Origin: Bradyrhizobium sp. ISRA430
GTDB lineage: Bacteria; Pseudomonadota; Alphaproteobacteria; Rhizobiales; Xanthobacteraceae
Direction: 5' to 3'
DNA: 64,000 nt
Assembly: GCF_029909975.1 (NCBI RefSeq)
Contig: NZ_CP094516.1
Span: forward strand, 2,170,001 to 2,234,000
Shown: one piece after another, positions 35,379 through 44,375 of the stretch
Layout of the letters: every line of letters starts with the position of its first letter
Numbering within the stretch: the first letter of the stretch is position 1
Translations under genes and position numbers: made by a program
Notes under the pieces: generated by a model
Seen by the model: only the letters and a program-made list of their open reading frames with translations
Database searches by the model: none
Told to the model about the DNA's origin: nothing

Positions 35379-36305
35379 ATGCGACGTTATCTTTTAGGGC
35401 TCTATGTTCTAGGGCTTTCATTTTTCGGCCCCTCTTCGAATGCGCAGCTTCTGGCACAAGAGATCAAGCCTAGCTGGTCGATTCCACCAGAAATCAAATG
35501 GGAGGCCGTTAATGGATACCCTATGGCGTACAGAGATGCAGGCAGCGGAACGCCCATCGTTCTCGTGCACGGCTCGATCAACGATTACCGAACTTGGAAC
35601 GCACAGTTTAACGTTTTTAGCGAAACTCATCGGGTGATCGCGGTCAGCTTGAGGCACTTCTACCCGGAGCGATGGGATGGGGTCGGCACCGATTTTTCGA
35701 TTGAGCAGCACGCTGATGACGTTGCTGCTTTGATTGAGAAACTGAACCTTGGAAAGGTACACCTTGTTGGACACTCGCGGGGCGGCGCTGTTGTAATCGA
35801 GGTTGCCAAATCGCATCCCGAAGTTATTCGAACCCTTGTTTTGCCGGATGCCAGTATCGAGATGCCGATGCCAGAGACGACCGAGGCCAAGGAGGCAGCA
35901 GGATCCACCAAAAAGCTCGTCGGCACCTTACAAACAAACCTAAAGACTGGGGACCCGGTTAAGGCAGCCGAGGTGTTCGTTGACATGGCGAACGCGGCAC
36001 CTGGCACGTGGCTAAAATTGTCCGAACCTGTGAAGGAGATGATTCTGGCGAACATTTATACAGGATTGGGCGATAAAGGCCGTCCCCTTACATCATGTGA
36101 TGATCTCAAGAAATTCGACTTTCCGGTTCTGTTGATGACGGGCGACAAAAGCCCGAAAAAATTTGAGTTGTTCTACCGCGAAATGCGCAAGTGCAAAGAC
36201 GATCTTCCCCAAACGATAGTGATACCAAACGCCGGTCACGCCATGCAGCGAAACAACCCAGAAGCCTTCAACAAAGTTACCCTGGCGTTCGTTTCTCAGC
36301 ACTAA
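35379..36305 (+). CDS. Secreted alpha/beta hydrolase
   Basis: A 308-residue alpha/beta-hydrolase fold protein. I start it at ATG 35379 because GGAGG sits eight bases before it. A signal peptide follows (MRRYLLGLYVLGLSFFGPSS, cleavage near NAQLLAQ). The oxyanion region is IVLVHGSIND, the nucleophile Ser is in GHSRGGAVV, the acid is probably the Asp of LLMTGDKSP, and the His is in IPNAGHAMQ near the C-terminus. The base composition is visibly less GC-rich and uses more A/T-ending codons than the cob genes, which suggests recent acquisition. The substrate is not predictable; epoxide or ester hydrolysis is possible. Confidence 0.8.
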   Translation: MRRYLLGLYVLGLSFFGPSSNAQLLAQEIKPSWSIPPEIKWEAVNGYPMAYRDAGSGTPIVLVHGSINDYRTWNAQFNVFSETHRVIAVSLRHFYPERWDGVGTDFSIEQHADDVAALIEKLNLGKVHLVGHSRGGAVVIEVAKSHPEVIRTLVLPDASIEMPMPETTEAKEAAGSTKKLVGTLQTNLKTGDPVKAAEVFVDMANAAPGTWLKLSEPVKEMILANIYTGLGDKGRPLTSCDDLKKFDFPVLLMTGDKSPKKFELFYREMRKCKDDLPQTIVIPNAGHAMQRNNPEAFNKVTLAFVSQH

Positions 36306-36436
36306 GGATCGGCACTACTGCACCAGATGAGTCCGGTTCTGGCCCTTCTCGACCGTCACTGGCACTTGCCTGGACGTCGGCTGTGAGGGGTAGAGCCGCC
36401 ATGGCCGACACGCGGCGAAAACGACGCGATTGACCC

Positions 36437-36733
36437 CTACCGGAAGTCGGTGGGCCCAATTTGGCCGTCCACCGTTGGCAGGTATCGCAGCCATTCGCCG
36501 GATCGGATGCCTCGCGGGTCAAGACCTCGGTGCGAGGCGACGTAGTCGATCTCGCTGCGCGTGGTGCCGATATCCATCAGCTCCCTGTCACTTAAATCGG
36601 ACAGGGAGGCGCGCAATCTTTGGCGTTCGCGGCGCTCCTGAAAGGCATCCCAATATTTCCAGATAAAGCTAGAGACCTGCCGGGTCGATACGGATGTCCG
36701 TTCCAGCCACTTTGTGCCGTGGGTCGTGCTCAT
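36437..36733 (-). CDS. DUF1127 family protein
   Basis: A 98-residue protein whose centre (WDAFQERRERQRLRASLSDLSDRELMDIGTTRSEIDYVA, residues 28-67) is the DUF1127 motif of an Arg-rich helix followed by LSDLSDRELxDIGxxRxEI. Short DUF1127 proteins bind RNA or take part in phosphate and stress responses in several alphaproteobacteria; this one has extra N- and C-terminal segments. It stands alone, divergent from the winged-helix gene. Its function here is unknown. Confidence 0.8.
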   Translation of the reverse strand: MSTTHGTKWLERTSVSTRQVSSFIWKYWDAFQERRERQRLRASLSDLSDRELMDIGTTRSEIDYVASHRGLDPRGIRSGEWLRYLPTVDGQIGPTDFR

Positions 36734-36907
36734 TGCGGTGTCTCCCTCGGACGGTGTTTTTCCACCCGCACGAGGGTGCCGCGAGATCTGCGGGCACGCT
36801 TGACCGGCAGCTTACATTTTCCTCACCGACAGTTTATCCTTCCGAATTCTAGCGGGGTTCAAAGCGGTACCCGGTGATCGGGGGGCCTCACCCAAGGGAT
36901 TCGTACC

Positions 36908-38458
36908 TTGCGCTATCTCTTCGAGGAGTACGCATTCGATACCGACCGGCGCGAACTGCGTCGTGGAGCAGATGTCGTCCCCATCGCACCACAGGTCTTC
37001 GACCTTCTCGATTACCTGATCCGCAACAGGGAGCTGGTCGTCAGCAAAGACGACCTCATCAATGCCATTTGGAATGGGCGCAGCGTTTCGGATGCAGCAC
37101 TGACGACTCGGCTGAATGTCGCCCGAAGCGCAATTGGCGATTCCGGGGAGGAACAGCGCCTGATCAAGACGTTGCCGCGCAAGGGATTCCGTTTCGTCGG
37201 ACAGGTGCGGGAGGTGCGAGAAGTTGCCGGCCTAAATCACAGCGATGCGCCCGCGAGCGCTCTTGCGCTTCCCGATAAGCCGTCCATCGCCGTGCTGCCG
37301 TTCGAGAACATGAGCGGCGATCCCGAGCAGGAATACTTCGCGGACGGAATGGTTGAGGAGATCATCACCGCGCTCTCGCGGTTTAAATGGTTATTCGTCA
37401 TCGCTCGGAACTCGAGCTTTACCTTCAAGGGCAAAGCCGTCGATGTGAAGGAGGTCGGACACAGGCTTGGCGTCCGGTATGTCCTTGTAGGGTCTGTGCG
37501 CAAGGCGGCGGGAAAAGTTCGCATCACTGGGCAATTGATCGATGCGACTACCGGGGCGCACATCTGGGCGGACAGGTTCGAGCGTGACCTGACAGACATC
37601 TTCGCTCTTCAGGACGATGTTACGATCGCCGTTGTCTCAGCCATTCAACCAAAATTGCTTCAAACAGAAATTTCAATGGCAACGCGGCGGCGGCCTGAGA
37701 ACCTCACCGCATACGATCTTTTTCTCCGAGCCATGCAGCAGTCTTACATATCGACTCGCGAAGGGCTGGCCGAGACGCTGCGGCTGGCTCATCGCGCTTT
37801 GGAGCTAGACCCTCGGTTCGGCCTTGTCGCTGCTCTGGCAGGTATCTGCCACATGCAAAACGTCCTTTTTGGCTATGCTGCCGATGCTCAATTCGAGCGT
37901 AAGGAAGCAATTCGGCTTTCCCGCTTGGCCTTGAGCGTCGACGATGGTGATCCGGACACGTTAGCAGCGGCTGCCCAAATCTCGGCGTTCATGGTCGGCG
38001 ACAGTGAAAGTACGATCGAAATGGCTGACCGGGCGGTCGCGCTCAACCCAAATTCATATCTTGCGTGGACCCGCAGAGGCTGGGTCTATAGGATCGCGGG
38101 GCTGCCGGAAGAAGCGGTGCGGAGCTTTGAACGTGCTATTCGCCTGAGCCCGGTAGACCCGCAGCTACACATAGCTTTTTTTGGGATGGGCATGGCCTTT
38201 ATTGAGCTTGGTCGGTTTGACGAGGCAATCGTCGCAGGGAAAAAAGCCCAACGTCAGCACCCCTCCTATGTCGGAGCTTACCGCTGTCTCGCGTCCGCTC
38301 TCGCTCATCTCGGACGTGACGCGGAGGCCCGTGAGGCAGCGGCTCGTCTGCGTGAGGTCGATCCCGCCTTTACAATCTCTGCGTTCATCGCTCGGGGCGG
38401 TCAATCAAACGCGAAGCTGTTGATTGAGGGTCTCCGGAAGGCGGGATTGCCCGAATGA
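36908..38458 (+). CDS. Winged-helix / TolB-like / TPR protein (CadC-like regulator)
   Basis: A 516-residue protein beginning at a TTG (36908) with AAGGGA about ten bases upstream. Residues 1-97 are an OmpR-type winged helix (QVFDLLDYLIRNRELVVSKDDLINAIWNGRSVSDAALTTRLNVAR, KTLPRKGFRFVG). Residues 120-250 match the TolB/FlgO-like domain seen after adenylate-cyclase and CadC-type regulators (KPSIAVLPFENMSGDPEQEYFADGMVEEIITALSR). From about 265 onward come TPR-like helix pairs. I see no transmembrane helix between the DNA-binding and C-terminal parts, unlike CadC itself. It probably senses a ligand or protein through the TPRs. The target genes are unknown. Confidence 0.8.
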   Translation: MRYLFEEYAFDTDRRELRRGADVVPIAPQVFDLLDYLIRNRELVVSKDDLINAIWNGRSVSDAALTTRLNVARSAIGDSGEEQRLIKTLPRKGFRFVGQVREVREVAGLNHSDAPASALALPDKPSIAVLPFENMSGDPEQEYFADGMVEEIITALSRFKWLFVIARNSSFTFKGKAVDVKEVGHRLGVRYVLVGSVRKAAGKVRITGQLIDATTGAHIWADRFERDLTDIFALQDDVTIAVVSAIQPKLLQTEISMATRRRPENLTAYDLFLRAMQQSYISTREGLAETLRLAHRALELDPRFGLVAALAGICHMQNVLFGYAADAQFERKEAIRLSRLALSVDDGDPDTLAAAAQISAFMVGDSESTIEMADRAVALNPNSYLAWTRRGWVYRIAGLPEEAVRSFERAIRLSPVDPQLHIAFFGMGMAFIELGRFDEAIVAGKKAQRQHPSYVGAYRCLASALAHLGRDAEAREAAARLREVDPAFTISAFIARGGQSNAKLLIEGLRKAGLPE

Positions 38459-38536
38459 GCCCGCGACTTGTGCCGGACGAGTGATCGAATACGAGACGCA
38501 ATTTGCTGCGATGCATGAGTCCGGAAGTGGCCCGAG

Positions 38537-38558
38537 GCCGACATGCAGCCATGTCGGC
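38537..38558 (+). terminator. Possible terminator hairpin after the winged-helix gene
   Basis: A perfect 9-bp stem GCCGACATG/CATGTCGGC with a four-base loop, 79 bases after the stop codon and before the convergent LysR gene. Only a short pyrimidine-rich stretch (TTCAACGTCGCCTTCTT) follows, so termination may need Rho. Confidence 0.45.
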
Positions 38559-38611
38559 TTCAACGTCGCCTTCTTGGAGAAATGCGGACGCGACAGTTCA
38601 TGAGCGCGCGC

Positions 38612-39556
38612 TCACTTGGTCCGCCGCCTGGCACCGGATGTGATAGACACCTCCACCGGCGCCTCCTCGTCGTTGCGCCCGAAACGCTCGACCAGAAAAT
38701 CGATGAAGAGCCTCACCTTGAGCGAGAGGTGCCGCGTCGGCGGATAGACCGCGTAGAGCGCCAGCGGCGGCGCCGAATAGTCCTTAAGCACCGCGTGCAG
38801 TTCGCCCTTCTTCAGTGCGTCGGCGGCGATGAATTCCGGCAGCAGCGCCACACCCCTGCCCCGGATCGCGACATCGCGCAGCACTTCCGCATTGTTGACG
38901 CAGAGCGACCAGGCCGGCTGGATCCAGTGGTCGCCGTCCGCGCCCGTCAGCTTCCATTGATTACCGGTGAGCAGGAAGCGGTAGGTCAACGAGGCGTGAT
39001 TGCGCAGCTCCTGCGGATGTTTCGGCGTGCCGTGGCGCGCCAGATAATCCGGCGAGGCGCAGATCAGCCGCGCAACGGGCACGATCTTGCGCGCGATCAG
39101 GCTGGAGGATTCCAGCTCCGCGATCCGCAGCGTCACGTCAAAACCGTCCTGGACGGGATCGAGCAGATCGTCGCTGAGCACGAGCTGGAGCTGAAGCTCC
39201 GGATATTTTTCCATGAACTCGGCCAGCACCGGCCCGAGCCGCATGGTGCCGAAGGACATCGGCGCGTTGACGCGCAACAGGCCACGCGGCGCCGACTGCA
39301 ACTGCGTCACCGCCTGATCGGCGGCTTCGATCTCGGACAGGATCACGACCGCGCGCTCGAAATATTGTTGGCCGTTCTCGGTCGGGCTCGCATGCCGCGT
39401 CGTGCGGTTCAGCAATTGCACGCCGAGACTCTCCTCGAGATCGGCGATGTATTTGCTGATGGCGGAGCGCGAGAGGCGCAATTGCCGGCCGGCCTCGGCA
39501 AAGCTGCCGCTTTCGACCACTTTCACGAAGGCGCGCAGGCTGGCGAGTTTATCCAC
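38612..39556 (-). CDS. LysR-type transcriptional regulator
   Basis: A 314-residue regulator with an N-terminal winged helix (MDKLASLRAFVKVVESGSFAEAGRQLRLSRSAISKYIADLEESLGVQLLNRTTR, residues 1-54) and a C-terminal effector-binding domain of two Rossmann-like halves. It diverges from an extradiol-type dioxygenase gene, with 118 bases between the starts. Two similar boxes in that space (39562-39577, 39603-39618) look like its binding sites. By analogy with other pairs of this kind it probably responds to a quinone or aromatic compound and controls its neighbours; this is inference. Confidence 0.9.
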   Translation of the reverse strand: MDKLASLRAFVKVVESGSFAEAGRQLRLSRSAISKYIADLEESLGVQLLNRTTRHASPTENGQQYFERAVVILSEIEAADQAVTQLQSAPRGLLRVNAPMSFGTMRLGPVLAEFMEKYPELQLQLVLSDDLLDPVQDGFDVTLRIAELESSSLIARKIVPVARLICASPDYLARHGTPKHPQELRNHASLTYRFLLTGNQWKLTGADGDHWIQPAWSLCVNNAEVLRDVAIRGRGVALLPEFIAADALKKGELHAVLKDYSAPPLALYAVYPPTRHLSLKVRLFIDFLVERFGRNDEEAPVEVSITSGARRRTK

Positions 39557-39561
39557 CCTGT

Positions 39562-39618
39562 GATTGTTTCCAAATCATAGACATAGCGGTCATAATTGCA
39601 CGGATTGTCTCCAATTCA
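39562..39618. promoter_or_regulatory. Two LysR-type operator boxes between the divergent genes
   Basis: Box 1 GATTGTTTCCAAATCA (39562-39577) and box 2 GATTGTCTCCAATTCA (39603-39618) match at 14 of 16 positions, and each contains the dyad TTG-N4-CAA. Their starts lie 41 bases apart (about four helix turns). Box 1 is next to the regulator's own start codon, box 2 is 57 bases before the dioxygenase start. A CATAAT at 39591-39596 between them could be a -10 element. Confidence 0.6.
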
Positions 39619-39674
39619 AAGCGGCACGATATTTCCTGGCAGAGCAAGGCCGCTCACGAGCTTTGGAGGATGAG

Positions 39675-40613
39675 ATGTCTGGACTGCACCATGTCACTGC
39701 GATTGCCGGCGACCCCATCAGGAATTTCGGCTTTTACACCCGCGATCTCGGGCTGCGCTTCGTCAAGAAGACGGTCAATTTCGATGATCCGTCGACCTAT
39801 CACTTCTATTATGGCGATGAGACCGGCCACCCCGGCACTATCCTGACCTTCTTCCCCTGGCAGGGCGTGCCCACGGGGCGCCGCGGCGTCGGCGAGACGC
39901 ATCAGACCGCCTTCCGCGTGCCGCAGCGCTCACTCGGCTACTGGACGCAGCGCTTCACCGAAAAGGGCATCGCTTACGAGGCGCTGGAGAAGCGGTTCGG
40001 CGAGTCGGTGCTGCCGTTCACCGATCCGGACGGCATGGCGCTGGCGCTGGTCGGCGTGCCCGGTGCCGAGAATGAGCCCGGCTGGAGCAATGGCAACGTG
40101 CCGGCTGAGCATGCGATCCGCGGCTTCCATGGCGTGACACTGCTGCTCGACAGCGCGGCGAAGACGGCTGCCGTTCTCACCGACGTGTTCGGCTTCGAGG
40201 AGACGGCGCGCGAGGGCTCCGTGATCCGCTTCAAGGCGCCGGGCGATGCGCAAGGCAGCGTCGTCGACATCTACGAGGCCAAGGGCTTTCTGCGCGGACA
40301 TCAGGGTGGCGGCTCGGTGCACCACATTGCTTTCCGCGCGGCCGATGATGCCGAGCAAGGCAGGATGGCGCAGAAACTCGTCTCCAACCATGGCCTGCAC
40401 CCGACCGAGCAGCGCGACCGCAACTACTTCCGCTCCATCTACTTCCGCGAACCCGGCGGCGTGCTGTTCGAGATCGCGACCGACATTCCCGGCTTCGCCG
40501 TCGACGAACCCGTGGCCTCGCTGGGACGCGACCTGAAGCTGCCGGGCTTCCTCGAGCCGCATCGCAAGCAGATCGAAGGCGTCCTGCCGAAGCTGGAAGA
40601 GACCGCGTCATGA
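39675..40613 (+). CDS. Ring-cleaving dioxygenase, VOC superfamily (MhqO-like)
   Basis: A 312-residue enzyme built of two glyoxalase/VOC repeats. The frame is open further upstream, but the ATG at 39675 follows GGAGG and starts MSGLHHVTAIAGDP. Likely metal ligands are a His in LHHVTA at the N-terminus, a His in VHHIAFRA and a Glu in VLFEIATD in the second half. Family members (MhqO type) cleave hydroquinone-like rings or protect against quinones. It is followed at once by an MhqD-type hydrolase (frameshifted) and divergently preceded by a LysR regulator. Confidence 0.88.
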   Translation: MSGLHHVTAIAGDPIRNFGFYTRDLGLRFVKKTVNFDDPSTYHFYYGDETGHPGTILTFFPWQGVPTGRRGVGETHQTAFRVPQRSLGYWTQRFTEKGIAYEALEKRFGESVLPFTDPDGMALALVGVPGAENEPGWSNGNVPAEHAIRGFHGVTLLLDSAAKTAAVLTDVFGFEETAREGSVIRFKAPGDAQGSVVDIYEAKGFLRGHQGGGSVHHIAFRAADDAEQGRMAQKLVSNHGLHPTEQRDRNYFRSIYFREPGGVLFEIATDIPGFAVDEPVASLGRDLKLPGFLEPHRKQIEGVLPKLEETAS

Positions 40614-41235
40614 CCGAGAGTTCATTCGTTTATCGCTTCGAGCCCGCGAGCAGCGCGGGCTCGGCGCCGCTCCTGCTTCTTCATGGCACCGGTGCGACGA
40701 GAACGACCTGCTTGGGCTCGGCCGGATGATCTCGCCCGGCTCCGCCCTGCTCTCGCCGCGCGGTCGCGTGCTCGAGCACGGCATGCCGCGCTTCTTCCGA
40801 CGTCTCGCCGAAGGCGTGTTTGACGAGGAGGACGTGCGGCGGCGCGCGCTCGAGCTTGGCGCCTTCGTCGATGACGCCCGAGAGCGGTACGGCATCGCGG
40901 CGCCGGTCGCGGTCGGCTTTTCCAACGGCGCCAACATCGCGGCGGCACTGTTGCTGTTGAAGCCTGAGGTGCTGGCCGGCGCGGTTCTGCTGCGTGCCAT
41001 GGTGCCGCTGTCGGATCCGCCCAAGGCCGAGCTCAAGGGCAAGCCGGTCCTGCTCCTGTCGGGACAGGGCGATCCGATCGTGCCTGCCACCAACTCGGCG
41101 CGGCTCGCCGCGCTGCTATCGGAGGCTGGCGCGAGCGTGACCCACAAGGTCCTGCCCGCGGGCCATCAACTCACACAGGCCGACGTCGCGCTCGCCCGCG
41201 ACTGGATCGGCAACGTCGCCGCCGAAGCGGCGTGA
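40610..41235 (+). pseudogene. MhqD/YpfH-type alpha/beta hydrolase, broken by a one-base frameshift
   Basis: The gene opens at ATG 40610, overlapping the dioxygenase stop (ATGA), and reads MTESSFVYRFEPASSAGSAP-LLLLHGTGA before running into a stop at about 40730. The rest of the fold continues in another frame from about 40694 (GDENDLLGLGRMISPGSALLSPRGRVLEHG), through the nucleophile segment VGFSNGANIAA, and to GQGDPIVP and LPAGHQLTQ, ending at 41235. Adding one G at GGTG|CGACG (about 40691-40695) restores a 208-residue protein. Either the gene is dead or the base is an assembly error. Family members are carboxylesterase-like hydrolases that accompany MhqO. Confidence 0.85.
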
Positions 41236-41242
41236 TTTGATA

Positions 41243-41274
41243 AGCGGCGCGCAGTGTAAGAGCTGTGCGCCGCT
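41243..41274. terminator. Bidirectional hairpin between convergent genes
   Basis: AGCGGCGCGCAG and CTGTGCGCCGCT pair at 11 of 12 positions around an eight-base loop, exactly in the 51-base gap between the hydrolase and the convergent CorA gene. The T-rich tails are weak on both sides (CTCCTTTG; TTATCAAATC). Confidence 0.55.
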
Positions 41275-41286
41275 CACTCCTTTGCC

Positions 41287-42303
41287 TCAATCGAACCAGC
41301 CGCGCTGCATGAACCAGATCAGAGGCAAGACGCCGCTGGCGATGACGGCGAGCCACGCCAACGGATAGCCGAACGTCCAGCTCAGCTCGGGCATGTTCTT
41401 GAAGTTCATGCCCCAGATGCCGACCAGGATCGTCGGCGGCACACCGACCACGGATACGATCGTGAGGATCTTGAAGAGATCGTTCTGCTGGATGTTGACG
41501 AAGCCGAGGACGGCGTCGAGCAGGAGCTGGATCTTGTCTGACAAGCGCGTCTCGTAATCACTGAGCGATGCGACGTCCTTTGATACGGCTTCAAGGCGCT
41601 TCTTCGACGAGGCCGTGATCCACTCGCTTCCGACCTCGTCCGCGAAGGTTGCAATTCGGCCGACGCCAAGCAAGACGTCTCGCGCCTTGGCGAGGCGGTC
41701 GGCCAGGTCGCCGACGTCCTCCAGCGCTTCACGCATCCTGCGGCTGGAGCGAACGGGACGCTTGGTTCGAACGAGCCCACCCTTGAAGACGCGCCTCGAC
41801 AGCGTATCGGTTTGCGCGCCGAGGTGCTCCAGGACATCGGCGCCGCGCTCGACCATGGATTCGAGCAGGCTGGTGAACACGCACATGCCGTTCTCGAGGC
41901 TGTCGTCCGAACCGATGCGCTTGCCGACATCGTCGAAGACAGGGAGCGGCCAGAAGTGCACGGTCACCAGCACCCGCGGCCCGATGATGAAGCCCACCGG
42001 CGTGATCTCGGCCTCGTGGTCCTCGTTAAGTCTGACGGCCGGCGAGCTGAGATAGAGCGTGCCGTGGTCGAAGATCAGGCGGCTTGAAGCTTCGATCTCG
42101 CTCAGCGTCTCTTCGGAAGGGATGCGTATCTTGAGCCGCCGCTCGACGAATTGCTTTTCTGCGGCCGTGCCATTCAGCAGATCGGCCCAGATGATCCCGG
42201 ACGGCATCTCAGCGCCGATGTTCCGCCAGTCATCGGTCGGCCACCTGTACAGTTTGAGCAATGACCAAACTCCGTCATCGTGTCGGCACGCCGGATCGTG
42301 CAC
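41287..42303 (-). CDS. CorA-family divalent cation transporter
   Basis: A 338-residue inner-membrane magnesium/cobalt/zinc channel of the 2-TM-GxN type. A long cytosolic N-terminal domain with coiled-coil helices is followed by two C-terminal transmembrane helices; the pore signature GMN is at residues 298-300 (GIWGMNFKNMPEL), after the first helix. A final WFMQRGWFD is basic/aromatic. It stands alone and faces the hydrolase gene. CorA proteins can carry cobalt, but no evidence ties this one to the cob genes 10 kb away. Confidence 0.88.
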   Translation of the reverse strand: MHDPACRHDDGVWSLLKLYRWPTDDWRNIGAEMPSGIIWADLLNGTAAEKQFVERRLKIRIPSEETLSEIEASSRLIFDHGTLYLSSPAVRLNEDHEAEITPVGFIIGPRVLVTVHFWPLPVFDDVGKRIGSDDSLENGMCVFTSLLESMVERGADVLEHLGAQTDTLSRRVFKGGLVRTKRPVRSSRRMREALEDVGDLADRLAKARDVLLGVGRIATFADEVGSEWITASSKKRLEAVSKDVASLSDYETRLSDKIQLLLDAVLGFVNIQQNDLFKILTIVSVVGVPPTILVGIWGMNFKNMPELSWTFGYPLAWLAVIASGVLPLIWFMQRGWFD

Positions 42304-42485
42304 CCGGCCGGCCGGCTAACGCACGGGGGTTCCAAATGTTCAACGCGGCGGTAGCCTCAGCGCCACAGATTGGAGATCGCAGCGCTGTCGCGGGCGCATC
42401 GTTCACGCTGAACCGGGGCGCGTGCTCATAAACAAGCGCGAGATGAACTTCGCCGAGCATCTCTCGGCGCCGAGAGTATTGAAGT

Positions 42486-44125
42486 CTAAAGGGAGGGCAA
42501 ACCGGGCGGCGGCTTGCGCATGTTGGAGGCCTGCTCGTAGGCGTAGGCCAGGCGCAGAAGTTTGTGCTCGCTCCAGGCACGACCCGCGAAGGTGACGCCG
42601 AGCGGATAGTCGGGCGTGTCCTTGCCATCGACCCCCGAGACGAAGCCGCCAGGCACGACGACGCTGGGATAGCCCGCTTTGGCGGCGATCGCGGCGCCCA
42701 TCGCGCCGGGGAACAGGACGGCATCAAGTTTATGCAGGTTCATGTAGGCGTCCATGCCACGCGTCCTGGCGGTGAGCAAATCCATGACGCGTGCCGACTT
42801 GTACTCGCGCTCACTCAAATCGCCCCTGGTGAGGTTAGCGGCGAGGAACAGGTCCTGGCCGAAACGCAGCGTCTTGCCGGCATTCGCCTCGTTGAACGCC
42901 ACGATGTCGGCGATGGTCTTGATCTTCGTGTTGGTCGCCCAGTCCTTCAGGTAGAGGTTGAGGTCACGCTTCAGTTCGTAGAGGAAAACAATCCGCTGCG
43001 CGACCGGATTGCCCTTGTTGCCGCTCAGCGGATTGCGGTTGAGCACGGCCATGGTCGTTCCTGGTCCGCTCATCCAGCCGGCCGCCGGCATACTGGCGCG
43101 CACGATGACGGCGCCCAGATCCGCCAGCACCTTGATCACGTCGGCCATCACCTTGGCCCCGCTGGGTGGCAGCTTGCCGTAGAAGCAGTCGTTCAGCGGG
43201 TCGGCTGGGTCGCTCGGCACGCCGATGCGGGCGCCCTTCATCGCATCGTGCGCGAGGTCGGCGGTGTAATCGGCCGGCCGCCGCTGCCGTTGTGTCACGG
43301 GGTCGAGCGGGTCCTCGGCCGCCAGCACGTTCAGGAGCATCGCCGCGTCGCGCACCGTACGCGTCATCGGCCCTGCGGTGTCCTGGCTGTGCGAGAGCGG
43401 CAGGATGCCGGCACGGCTGATCAGTCCGACGGTCGGCTTTACGGTGACGATGCCGTTCCGGCTGGCGGGTGCAGCAGCGAGCCCGAGGTCTCGGTGCCGA
43501 TCGAGGCCGTGCATAGACCGGCCGCTACAGCGACCGCCGAACCCGAGCTTGAGCCCCCCGGGTTCACCACCGGGTTGCCTTGGTCGTCGATAAGCGTCGG
43601 CGCGTAGGGGTTCTTCACCTGACCGCCCAGCGATGAGTAGCCCGAGGGCATGTCAATTGCGAGCATGTTGGCGAATTCCGTCAGGTTCGCCTTGCCCAGG
43701 ATCACCGCGCCTGCATCCCGCAGCAGCTTGACGACGGTGGCGTCGTCCTTGGCGCGCGCGCCTTCCAGCGCCAGCGAACCCGCCGTCGTCGGCTGTTCGT
43801 CGCCGGTCGCAATGTTGTCCTTCACCAGGATCGGGATGCCAGCCAGCGGCCGTTTGACCGACGGCTTCGTGTCGTCGAGCTTGCCCGCGATCGACAGCGC
43901 GTCGGGATTGAGCTCGCGTACGGAGTTGAGCATCACTCCATCGCGGTCGTAGGCCTCAATGCGCGCGAGATAAGCTTTGGTCAGCGCCGTGGCAGTAACC
44001 CGCCCACTGGCCAAAGCATGGGCGATATCGCTCATGGGCGAATTCTCGAGCTTCAGCGAGGTCGGTGCCTCGGCGCTGACGGCAGCCGCGACGCGGCGCG
44101 CATCGCGGCGGATTGGCTTCTTCAT
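42486..44125 (-). pseudogene. Amidase signature family protein, broken by a one-base frameshift
   Basis: The 5' part (MKKPIRRDARR from ATG 44125) carries the catalytic Lys in IPILVKDNIATGDEQ and the Ser-rich NPGGSSSGSAVAVAAGL with ASIGTETSGSLL. At about 43470-43474 the frame shifts: the expected LLAPASRNGIVTVKPT continues in another frame, then GLISRAGILPLSHSQDTAGPM and on to a normal C-terminus at 42486. Adding one G restores 546 residues with no stop. The active-site residues are all present, so the damage may be recent or an assembly error. Substrate unknown; indoleacetamide- and peptide-amide-type amidases share these motifs. Confidence 0.88.
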
Positions 44126-44375
44126 GGCGTGCCCCGCCTGGCGGCGCGTCTCGAACCATGAGGCCGAGCTCCGATGATGGTATCCTGCCGGTGTTTTGTC
44201 CGACGTGTCAACGGCTTCACAGGATGTGCAAGCCGTCCTTCCGGCCGTCACCAGCTACTTTGCATGGGGTTGTTTTTCAGATTTTTGTTTGGACCCGCCA
44301 AACGACTTACCTCACCCCACGAACGAAGGGAGAGGTAAACGTTGAGGCAACAGGCTCGCCCTGATTGGCCGGGCG
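44126..44375. other. Non-coding gap between the amidase and the ABC operon
   Basis: 250 bases with no gene. It contains a small inverted repeat GTTTGG-ACCCG-CCAAAC with T-rich sequence to its left, and a CGCCC/GGGCG pair just after the binding-protein stop. None has a convincing U-tract in the needed direction. Confidence 0.4.

Noticed and set aside
41287..42303. CorA as the cobalt importer of the B12 system
   Set aside because: It is 9 kb from the last cob gene, has no riboswitch, and GMN-type CorA is mainly a magnesium channel.
42451..42469. Stem CGCCGAG/CTCGGCG after the amidase stop as a terminator
   Set aside because: Seven pairs and no U-tract in the leftward direction; too weak to list.
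44286..44304. GTTTGG-ACCCG-CCAAAC as a terminator of the ABC operon
   Set aside because: In the leftward direction the stem is followed by A residues rather than T, so it cannot be an intrinsic terminator of that operon.
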